Origin: Singulisphaera sp. GP187
Lineage (GTDB): Bacteria; Planctomycetota; GCA-002687715
Assembly (NCBI GenBank): GCA_945907755.1
Contig: CAMDTN010000011.1
Coordinates: 1-61,529, forward strand
Length of the DNA: 61,529 nucleotides
Direction of reading: 5' to 3'
Below are positions 51,297 to 59,304 of this stretch, in pieces (within the stretch, counting starts at the first letter, position 1; each line of letters starts with the position of its first letter). The notes under the pieces are model-generated. The model was given only the letters and a program-made list of their open reading frames with translations. It was not told the origin of the DNA and ran no database searches. The position numbers and the translations under genes were made by a program.

Positions 51297-54200
51297 ATGC
51301 GTTGCGCATTCCTAATGCTGTTGTTCGCGCTGGCCCTCGCGGCCCAAGAAGGCCCTACTTCGCAGGCGACGGTGCCCGACGACCCCGTGGTGCAGCAGTT
51401 GCTGCTGAAGGCCGACGAAGCCTTGGCGCAGCAAGACCTCGCCCGCGCGCTGGGCCACTGGCAAGACATTCTCGATCGCTTCGGATCGAAAGTGATTCAG
51501 GTGGCTCAAGGCGATCGCAGCGCGCACCCCACCGACCCAACTGTGGCCGGCGACCGTTTCCGCGGCGTGCGGGCCCATGTGATGGAGCGCCTGCGCCAAC
51601 TGCCTGCTGAACAATTCGCGCAGTATGTGAAACGCATGGAGCCCTTGGCCGCAGCGCTGCTGCAACGCGGTGCGAGCACCTTCGCTGAAGCACCACTGCG
51701 CGAAGCGGCCGCGCGCTGGTTGTTAGTGCCATCGGGCCAAACCGCCGCCCTCACGCTGCTGGATTTACTGCTCGATCAAGGGCGCTTCGACGAAGCCTTG
51801 CTGCAAGCGCAGCGGTTGGAAGCGGAATTGCGCAGCATTGCGGCCGGTGCGACGGCACAAGTGCAAGCCGCCGCGCGCACGGCGTTGGCGCTGCGTGGTT
51901 TGGGACGGCGTGCGGGATTGGAAGCGATGGCAGTCGCCCACTCAGGTGCGGACGCAGGCACGCTGCGAGTTGGCGCGCAGACTTTGCCCGCGGCCACATG
52001 GTTCCGCTCCCTTGCCGAAGAGATTGCCGCGCCCAGCGCAGCGGATGCCACCACGCACTTCCCGCCGTTGGATGTGGTGCGGCGGCGCATGTGGGCCGAA
52101 CCCTTGCAACGCAACAACGAATCCCGCGAGCTGTATGTGTTCGATGAACACGAAGTGTCGGCGCGCGTGGGCTGGTTTGCGGTGATGCCGAGTGTGCAAG
52201 GCGCCGCGGTGTTTTGGAATGACGGATTGGCCTTGCGCTGCGCGTCGCTGTTCACTCGTTCAGAACTGTGGCCCGCGGTGCGTGGCCCGGTGAACCGCCA
52301 CGCCGGGCGCCGCAACCGCAATCTGCTTTTCCGCGTCATGGTGGATGGCGACCTCGCTGTCGCCGCACTGGAAGGCCCGCCGCTCGCACGGCCCCAACGC
52401 GCGTGGCAAGGCTTCGAAACCATCGAGGCCATTCCCAATCGCAAACTTGTTGCAGTAGACAGCACCAACGGCGCAGTGCGCTGGAGCCATCACACGCCCA
52501 GCGGCGACGAGCGCGATTTCCTGCGCCGCTTGAGCGTGCTGCAACCTCCAATAGCCCGCGGCGACACGCTCTATGCCACGGGCACTGTCCAGTTGGGCGT
52601 GTTCCATCACTGGGCCATGGCCATCGACCGCAGCACAGGCCGCCTGCGTTGGCGCACCTATCTCGGCGCCGGGCAATTGGAACTGAACATGTTCGGCAAC
52701 CCGGTGAAAGAAGCGGTGCCACTGCCACTCGCTGAAGCCGATGGCGTGCTGTATTGCTGCACCAACATGGGCGTGTTCTGCGCGGTGGATGCGCTCACCG
52801 GAACGCTGTTGTGGGCCAGCGCCTACGCGCAAGAGAGCATCCCCAGCACCGATTCGCCAGTCACCTATGAACGCCACCCCGGTTGGGTGAGCACCGCGCC
52901 CGTCATTGCAGGCGAGCGCGTGTACGCGGCGCCACTGGATTCGATGACGGTGGTTTCCTTCCAGCGCAACGATGGCATGGTGCAGTCGTACAGCGCCACA
53001 CGCCGCACTCTCGCGAATCCGAACACTTGGTTCTTAGGCGTGCACAAAGGCCTGATGCTGGTGGCGGGCAATGTGCTGACGGCCGTGGATGCGCAAAGCG
53101 GCGCGGTCCGCTGGCGCAGCGTAGAGATTCCCGCGCGCGCTGGCCGCGCCATCTTCGAAGGGCAGCCTGCGGTGGTTGACGGCAGTATTTGGGCCGCCAT
53201 GGCAGACCCTCGCAGCCGCGGCAGCGCTATTCAACGCTATGCGTTGGACGGCGGCGCGTTGTTAGAGCAACAAGAAGCGCGAGATCAATCGCTGCTGGGC
53301 AACATTGTGGTTGCTCCCGAAGCACTGGTGATTGCCGGCGAGGACGAACTGGCGGTGTGCTTCGACCGCGAAGAAGTAGAAGCCCGCCTGCTGCGTGAAG
53401 TGCGCAACCCCAATGCCAACGCCGCAACGCATCTGCGTTTGGGCGAATTGCTGATGCGCAAGCCGGACTACGCCGCCGCCATTCCCGCCTTCGAGCAAGC
53501 GTTGCAAGTGGCGGAGCGCAGCAGCGACACGATCGTTGTTGCCACAGCGAAGCGCGCGCTGTTCGAAGCGTGGCTGGCCGCAGCATCATCGCGGCGCGAA
53601 TTGCCCGCAGGCACCACGGTGCAAAAATGTTTCGAGCGTGCCCTCGAAAACGCCAGCGACGCACGCTCGAAGGCGCGCGTCTTACTGGCAGCATTAGATG
53701 TTGCGCTGCGCGACGACGACGCGTTGGCGGCCATGCGCCAGTGCGATGACATCTTGGCCAGCGTGGCCGGTGAACAAGTGCAAGCCGCAGGCCAACTCGC
53801 GGAATTGCTGGGCCGCAATGCACCGGATGCGCCGGTAGAGGCTGGGCTGTTGGCCGCCTTAGCCGCAGCGCGTATCAGCGAAAAGGCCGGCGACGCACGG
53901 GCCGCTGCAAAACGCTGGCAATTGGTGCGCGAACGCTACGGACGGCAGATTCTGAATGGCGAACCAGTGCGCAGCGTGGCTTCGCGCGCGCTGCAAGAAT
54001 TGCTCAACCGCGACGGCCGCGCGGTGTACGCCGAAGTCGAACAGCAAGCCACGGAACGCTTCGCCGCCGCGCGTGCAGCCCAAGACGAAGCAGGCTTGCG
54101 CGCCGTGGTGGAAAACTGGCCCGAAGCAAGTGTGGCGGCGGAAGCGCACGCGGCGTTGGTGGCCTTGTTGATCCAGCGCGGCAAAGCTGCGGAAGCGGTG

Positions 54201-55670
54201 CCTGAATTGCAGCGGAATTTTCGCGATCACGGCAGCAATGCAGCAGCGCAGGTGGCGCGCTACGCAGAGCTGCTGCGCGCTCTGAAGCTGCACGACAGCG
54301 CGCGCGAAGTGGCGCAACGACTGGCGACTTTCGGCAGCGCCGATGTCGGCGGTCGCAGCGCGGCGCAGCTCGCAGCAGAAATCATTGGCGCACATGCGCC
54401 GGTTGCGGCCCCAAGCGGCATCGTCCCCGACAATTTGCAAGTGGCGTGGCGTCACGGGCGCCCCGACAGCGAAAGCGCGGCACTGGCGCTGCAGCCCGCG
54501 GGCGCTGCGCTGCCGCCGCACATGTTGCTGGGTTTGGTGGACGAAGCCTTGGTGGCACTGCAAGCCGAAGACGGCGCGGTGCTGTGGTCTATACCAGTGC
54601 AAGAATTGCAGTCGCCGGTGCATGCCGCCGACGGGCGCCTGTTGCTGCACCACGACGGACTGCTGGCATGTGTCGATTGGTCCACTGGCCGCGAACTGTG
54701 GAGGGTCCAAGGCAACCAATTCCAATTCATCGCTGCCGCAACTCACGAAGGGTTGGTGGTGGCGTTGACGCGCACTTTGGACCGCGGTGCCGCCTTGCGC
54801 TTGATGTCGTTTGATTGGTTGAGCGGACAACTGGTGCATTCCGTCGCCGCCAGCGATGTGGACCGCGGCGGCTTGCAGTTCAACGCGGGCCTCGCGTTGG
54901 TGATCGCCGAAGGCACCGAAGGTGCGCGCGCGTTCGACGTGTTGTCGTTGGCGCAAGTTGGCCCCGCTGCCGTCGGCACTCATGAAGTGGCGCCGCCGTT
55001 CTTGAGCACCGGCGGGCTACTCGTCAGTTTCGAGTTTTCCGGCCCACGCAACACGCCGGCGATCACCATCCGCGCACGCGACGCGCGCAGCGGCGCCGAG
55101 GCTTGGAAACACGAACTGGGTGCGGGGCAATGTGTGCCCACCGGGTCCGACGGGCGCTACCTCGCCTGTCAGTTCAGCCCCGCACGCGGCGGCCCAGGGC
55201 GGCGCTTCACGGTGCTGGACCTGCAAGATGGCACCAGCCGCGTCTCGGCGGCCTTGGCTAACAACGAGATCATTTCCGGGCCCGCGATTTTCGCCGACGG
55301 CCGCGTGTATCAGCCGCAGCGGCTGGCCTTCCGCACCGGGGCCGGCTTGGCGGAACGCGTGAAGGCCTACGACCTCGCCACGGGAGCATCGCCCTGGGCC
55401 AGTGCCGATTTCACCGGGCCCAATTTGGCTTTGCGGGCCGTGCCGTTGTCATCCGTGGTGTTGCTACGGAAAAGCGTGGCAGGTGGGCGCGGATTGCGCA
55501 CGCCGGCATCAACGCTGTACGGACTGGATTTGGCCAGCGGCACCGTGATCGGTGTCACCGAACTCGGCAGCGTGGGGAACTGGGGCCAAGACGCGGGGTT
55601 GGTGGCTTGCGGGCAGACCTTGGTGGCCGCTGCAGGCCAGCAACTGGTGGGTTTGCGCGCAGCGAAGTGA
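51297..55670 (+). CDS. Large secreted PQQ-like beta-propeller protein with TPR segments
   Basis: A 1457-residue exported protein with signal peptide FLMLLFALALAAQ. Helical TPR-like parts lie near residues 25-230 and 690-1050 (for example THLRLGELLMRKPDYAAAIP). Two propeller-like regions of PQQ/BamB type repeats, with pieces such as LVAVDSTNGAVRWSHHTPSG, LTAVDAQSGAVRWRSVEI and LVDEALVALQAEDGAVLWSI, fill about 360-660 and 1060-1455. BamB-like repeats act as protein scaffolds. It starts 6 nt after the VWA gene stop with no Shine-Dalgarno, so it is coupled to the cluster. Confidence 0.82.
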   Translation: MRCAFLMLLFALALAAQEGPTSQATVPDDPVVQQLLLKADEALAQQDLARALGHWQDILDRFGSKVIQVAQGDRSAHPTDPTVAGDRFRGVRAHVMERLRQLPAEQFAQYVKRMEPLAAALLQRGASTFAEAPLREAAARWLLVPSGQTAALTLLDLLLDQGRFDEALLQAQRLEAELRSIAAGATAQVQAAARTALALRGLGRRAGLEAMAVAHSGADAGTLRVGAQTLPAATWFRSLAEEIAAPSAADATTHFPPLDVVRRRMWAEPLQRNNESRELYVFDEHEVSARVGWFAVMPSVQGAAVFWNDGLALRCASLFTRSELWPAVRGPVNRHAGRRNRNLLFRVMVDGDLAVAALEGPPLARPQRAWQGFETIEAIPNRKLVAVDSTNGAVRWSHHTPSGDERDFLRRLSVLQPPIARGDTLYATGTVQLGVFHHWAMAIDRSTGRLRWRTYLGAGQLELNMFGNPVKEAVPLPLAEADGVLYCCTNMGVFCAVDALTGTLLWASAYAQESIPSTDSPVTYERHPGWVSTAPVIAGERVYAAPLDSMTVVSFQRNDGMVQSYSATRRTLANPNTWFLGVHKGLMLVAGNVLTAVDAQSGAVRWRSVEIPARAGRAIFEGQPAVVDGSIWAAMADPRSRGSAIQRYALDGGALLEQQEARDQSLLGNIVVAPEALVIAGEDELAVCFDREEVEARLLREVRNPNANAATHLRLGELLMRKPDYAAAIPAFEQALQVAERSSDTIVVATAKRALFEAWLAAASSRRELPAGTTVQKCFERALENASDARSKARVLLAALDVALRDDDALAAMRQCDDILASVAGEQVQAAGQLAELLGRNAPDAPVEAGLLAALAAARISEKAGDARAAAKRWQLVRERYGRQILNGEPVRSVASRALQELLNRDGRAVYAEVEQQATERFAAARAAQDEAGLRAVVENWPEASVAAEAHAALVALLIQRGKAAEAVPELQRNFRDHGSNAAAQVARYAELLRALKLHDSAREVAQRLATFGSADVGGRSAAQLAAEIIGAHAPVAAPSGIVPDNLQVAWRHGRPDSESAALALQPAGAALPPHMLLGLVDEALVALQAEDGAVLWSIPVQELQSPVHAADGRLLLHHDGLLACVDWSTGRELWRVQGNQFQFIAAATHEGLVVALTRTLDRGAALRLMSFDWLSGQLVHSVAASDVDRGGLQFNAGLALVIAEGTEGARAFDVLSLAQVGPAAVGTHEVAPPFLSTGGLLVSFEFSGPRNTPAITIRARDARSGAEAWKHELGAGQCVPTGSDGRYLACQFSPARGGPGRRFTVLDLQDGTSRVSAALANNEIISGPAIFADGRVYQPQRLAFRTGAGLAERVKAYDLATGASPWASADFTGPNLALRAVPLSSVVLLRKSVAGGRGLRTPASTLYGLDLASGTVIGVTELGSVGNWGQDAGLVACGQTLVAAAGQQLVGLRAAK

Positions 55671-55775
55671 GGCGGGCGGACACGATGGGCCCACACAAGT
55701 TAATGGCGGTGTTTGTGGCAAACTACAGCGCAGCACTGCGCCGGAGCCAAGGGCAGCGGCTGTAAGTAAAACCAA

Positions 55776-56936
55776 ATGAAGACGCAACGATTCAATAATG
55801 CTGCGGCGCTCGCCCTCGCCTTCACGATAGGGGCGGGCGCGCTCGCCTTCACGCTGGTGCCGAGTTCTGTTGCCACGGTGACGCGCGACGAGAGCGCAAC
55901 AGTGCGTCCCGCATTGCGAACCGCGGACCCCGAACGCGTGCGGCGCTCGGTGGAAAAGGGGCTCGCTTGGTTGCGCCGCGCGCAGGATAAGACCACCGGC
56001 GCTTGGTCCGAAAACATTGGCTACAAACTGAACTCCGAATTCGTAGTGACCGAAGCGCAGAAGCCCCATGTCGGTGTCAGCTCACTCGCGCTGATGGCGT
56101 TTTTGTCCGGCGGGCATTTGCCCGGACGCGGGCAGTACGCCGATGTGGTGGAGCGCGGCATCGACTTCGTGTTGTCGTGCGTCGACCCCGAGACGGGGTA
56201 CATCAGCCGCGACGGCACGCGCATGTACAGCCACGCCTTTGCCACGCTGTTGTTGGCGGAGGTCTATGGCATGACCCACCGCGAAGACTTGAAAGAGAAG
56301 TTGCAGCGCGCAGTGGATGTGACGGTCAAGTCGCAGAACTCTCACGGGAGTTGGCGTTACTTGCTTTACTCCAGCGAATCGGACATGAGCATCACGGTGT
56401 GCCAGATCATGGCGCTGCGTTCGGCGCGCAACAAAGGCATCCGCGTGCCCAAGACGGTGATCGACCGCGCCTACGACTATGTGGTGCGCAGTGCTTACAA
56501 AAACCCTGCGGCGCCGGAATACGGCGGCTTCAAGTATCAAGAGAAAGATCGCTCACGCACTTCGTTCGCGTTGACCAGCGCCGGAGTGGCCACGCTGTAT
56601 CACTCGGGTGTTTATGAGCACCAGTTGATTCAAGCGGGTCTGCAATATCTGCGCAGTGAAATCGCCGATGTCAGCCGTCACTTCGGCGGACGCCAAGGGC
56701 ACTATTTCTACTGGTACGGGCACTACTACGCCTGCCAAGTGTTCTTCATGGCGGGCAACGACAACCCAGACCAATGGCAGTTCTACTGGGATCGCATGAG
56801 CCGCGAACTGCCCGACAACCAAGAAGCCGATGGTTCGTGGAGCAATCTCGTGGGCCCCGGGCCTGCGTTTTCCACCGCTGTGGCCAGCATCATTTTGCAG
56901 ATCCCCAACCAATACCTGCCCATCCTGCACCGCTAA
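55776..56936 (+). CDS. Secreted prenyltransferase/squalene-oxidase repeat protein
   Basis: A 386-residue protein of alpha/alpha-toroid type. A signal peptide or anchor (ALALAFTIGAGALAFTL) is followed by repeats such as VEKGLAWLRRAQDKTTGAWS, SSLALMAFLSGGHLPG and YGGFKYQEKDRSRTSFALTS, ending with EADGSWSNLVGPGPAFSTAV. The cyclase DxDD motif is not seen, so catalysis of a terpene cyclisation is unlikely. Such proteins are common in planctomycetes and usually sit in this cluster. Two short hairpins (GTTTG/CAAAC, GCGCAG/CTGCGC) lie in the 105-nt gap upstream. Confidence 0.8.
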   Translation: MKTQRFNNAAALALAFTIGAGALAFTLVPSSVATVTRDESATVRPALRTADPERVRRSVEKGLAWLRRAQDKTTGAWSENIGYKLNSEFVVTEAQKPHVGVSSLALMAFLSGGHLPGRGQYADVVERGIDFVLSCVDPETGYISRDGTRMYSHAFATLLLAEVYGMTHREDLKEKLQRAVDVTVKSQNSHGSWRYLLYSSESDMSITVCQIMALRSARNKGIRVPKTVIDRAYDYVVRSAYKNPAAPEYGGFKYQEKDRSRTSFALTSAGVATLYHSGVYEHQLIQAGLQYLRSEIADVSRHFGGRQGHYFYWYGHYYACQVFFMAGNDNPDQWQFYWDRMSRELPDNQEADGSWSNLVGPGPAFSTAVASIILQIPNQYLPILHR

Positions 56937-56981
56937 GGAAGTGGCGGGAACCCCGCGCTTTGCCGTACGACTAAACACTCC

Positions 56982-59294
56982 ATGAGCACACTTGCCCCAG
57001 TTATCGCGCGCTTGAACCAACTGGGGCGGCGCCGCACTCTCGCGCTGCTGCTGCGCGGTGCCGCTGCGCCCATGGCGGTGTGCGCTGGCTTCGCGGTGCT
57101 GGGTTTGCTGCTGGATTGGTGGCTGCATCTTCCGGTGGCGGTGCGCGCCATTCATTTGTGCGCAACCCTTGCAGTCGTCGGGGTCTTGAGCTGGCGGCAC
57201 CTGCTGCGGCCGCTGTTGCAGCGCCCCAGTTTGGACCAACTTGCTCTGTTGGCAGAAGCCGCAGACCCGAGCCTCAGCGACCAACTGATTTCTGCGTTGC
57301 AATTGGAACGCGATTTGCGCGAAGGCACGGCGGTGGAATCCCCCGAGCTCATCAACGCACTGGTTGAAGACACCGCGCAGCGCTGCGGGCGCATGAACTT
57401 CCGCAACGCGGTGCCGCTGGCTCCGGCTCTGGGCGCACTGTGCTTGGGGCTGCTGGCTTGCGCTATCCCTGCGGGCATCGCCGCCGCCGATACCGAGATC
57501 GGTTCCATTTGGATGCAACGCCTGTTGCTGTTGCGCGAAGTGCCTTGGCCACGCGTGAACCACTTGGTCGTGGAAATCACCGATGCCGCACAAATGAGCT
57601 GCGAGCAACGCGGCGACACACTGGTGTTTCATGTGGCCGAACGCACGCCGTTGCAAGTGAATGTCAGCGCTGCGCCGGGCTCTAAGCTGCCAGATTCTGT
57701 GACTTTGCAGATGACGCCGCTGGATGGCGACACTGGCCCGCGCGAGATTCCACTGGGCCGCTCGCCTTCAGGCGCGTTCCAACACATCTTCCCGCCGCTG
57801 ATGGCTTCGTTCTCTTTCACCGTCAGCGGGGGCGACGACGACGACGGCTTGCCGGTCCACGAGATCTTGGTGGCCCGCGCGCCGCGCGTCACCGCCTTGA
57901 GCGCCCACTACGAATACCCCGCCTACACCGGCATGCTGCCGCGCGATTTGCCCGACGCCAACATTTCGGCCCCCGAAGGCACGCGCATCCAACTGCGTTT
58001 CAGCGTGAACATGGATCTGACGGCCTTCGCTTTGCAATTCGAAAAGGCCGGCGCTGCTGCGCCAGTGCTGCAAGCCGACGGCAAATGGCTGCACGAATTC
58101 AGTGTCGCAGTATCAGATGTGTGGACTTGGAAATTGCACGGCACCAATGGCGTGGCTTCCACGGATGTCCCGCGTTATGTGGTCACTTGCGAAAGTGATC
58201 AGCCGCCGCGTCTCGCACTGGAAATGCCGGGCACCACGACGCTGTTGGTCACTCCCGATGCGGTGATCCCATTCAAAGGCAGTGCAACGGACGACTTCGG
58301 CATCACGGAATTGGGCCTGCGTTATGGCACCGACCCGAAGCTACTCACCACCAGCGTGGCCTTCGCCGCAGAAGACCTCACCCACCCGCTGGGTGAACGC
58401 CAAGTGCCGTTCTTCCGTGCGCAACCCGTAGCGGAGCTGACTTTGCCGGCGGAAGCCGCAGCAGAAGCGCTGCCCGCACGCCCCGCGCGCCCCCCAGGCG
58501 ATGGCGAGCGTTTTGCGCTGCGTTTGGCCGTGGCTGATAACCGCGTGACCGCGACGCAGAGCGAACCTCACCGCGTGCTGAGCGAACAAGAGTTCCGCGT
58601 GCAAGTCATTTCGGCGCAGGAATTGCAAAAAGAGTTTTCGCAGCGCCAAGTGCGTTTGCGGGATCGCGCTGCTGACATCGCGGGCCTGTTGGACCAACGC
58701 ATCGCCGAATGCACCGAACTGATTGCCGTGCTGCGCAGCGCAGGCGACCAGCCCCCGGGCGAGCCGCGCTTTGTAGCGCTGGAGCAAGGCGTGCTGCGCT
58801 TGCAGAGCGAACTCGGTTCTTTGGCACGCCAATTCCTGCGCATCGCCGATGGCTATCTGTGGAATCGTTTGGACAAGGGCTTCCTCACCGAGAAGTTGAT
58901 GACGGTGTTGGCGACAGGTTTTCACGCGCGCCCAGAGCAAGAGTCTGGTGCCGCTTGGGCCGCCGCGCTGAAAGAAGTGCGCCCTGCCATCGACGAAGCC
59001 ACGCTGATGGGCCGCGTGGCCACCATCTTGCAACTCGCGTTGGGCACCGCGCTGGAGCGTGCCCCCGCTGCCGTGCGCCAGTTGCAGCAAGTGAATGCGA
59101 CGCCCATGGCCGCGCGCCTCGCGCCGCTGGAAGCCGCGCTGCCACTGCTGTTGGCGCTGCGCGAAGATGTCACCGCACTCACCGAACGCTTGGAATCTTG
59201 GGAAAACTATCTGGATGTCTTGCAGGGCTTCCGCGAACTGCTGGACCTTCAGAAGGGTGTCGAACACAAACTCCGCAAAGTGACCAATAAGTGA
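56982..59294 (+). CDS. DUF4175-like membrane protein
   Basis: A 770-residue membrane protein with three membrane segments near the N-terminus (about residues 28-48, 53-73 and 144-164). A soluble part with beta-rich Ig-like segments follows (VTALSAHYEYPAYTGMLPRD, DDFGITELGLRYGTD). The C-terminal 230 residues are helical (QLQKEFSQRQ-type coiled-coil stretch). The pattern EYPAYTG...DD.G...L matches DUF4175 proteins, which accompany MoxR clusters. Function unknown; probably the envelope partner of the coiled-coil protein that follows. Confidence 0.75.
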   Translation: MSTLAPVIARLNQLGRRRTLALLLRGAAAPMAVCAGFAVLGLLLDWWLHLPVAVRAIHLCATLAVVGVLSWRHLLRPLLQRPSLDQLALLAEAADPSLSDQLISALQLERDLREGTAVESPELINALVEDTAQRCGRMNFRNAVPLAPALGALCLGLLACAIPAGIAAADTEIGSIWMQRLLLLREVPWPRVNHLVVEITDAAQMSCEQRGDTLVFHVAERTPLQVNVSAAPGSKLPDSVTLQMTPLDGDTGPREIPLGRSPSGAFQHIFPPLMASFSFTVSGGDDDDGLPVHEILVARAPRVTALSAHYEYPAYTGMLPRDLPDANISAPEGTRIQLRFSVNMDLTAFALQFEKAGAAAPVLQADGKWLHEFSVAVSDVWTWKLHGTNGVASTDVPRYVVTCESDQPPRLALEMPGTTTLLVTPDAVIPFKGSATDDFGITELGLRYGTDPKLLTTSVAFAAEDLTHPLGERQVPFFRAQPVAELTLPAEAAAEALPARPARPPGDGERFALRLAVADNRVTATQSEPHRVLSEQEFRVQVISAQELQKEFSQRQVRLRDRAADIAGLLDQRIAECTELIAVLRSAGDQPPGEPRFVALEQGVLRLQSELGSLARQFLRIADGYLWNRLDKGFLTEKLMTVLATGFHARPEQESGAAWAAALKEVRPAIDEATLMGRVATILQLALGTALERAPAAVRQLQQVNATPMAARLAPLEAALPLLLALREDVTALTERLESWENYLDVLQGFRELLDLQKGVEHKLRKVTNK

Positions 59295-59304
59295 GGAGGC
59301 TGCC

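Noticed and set aside
53859-54983. A 374-codon minus-strand frame opposite the PQQ-like gene
   Set aside because: Composition and lack of motifs show a shadow of the confident plus-strand gene.
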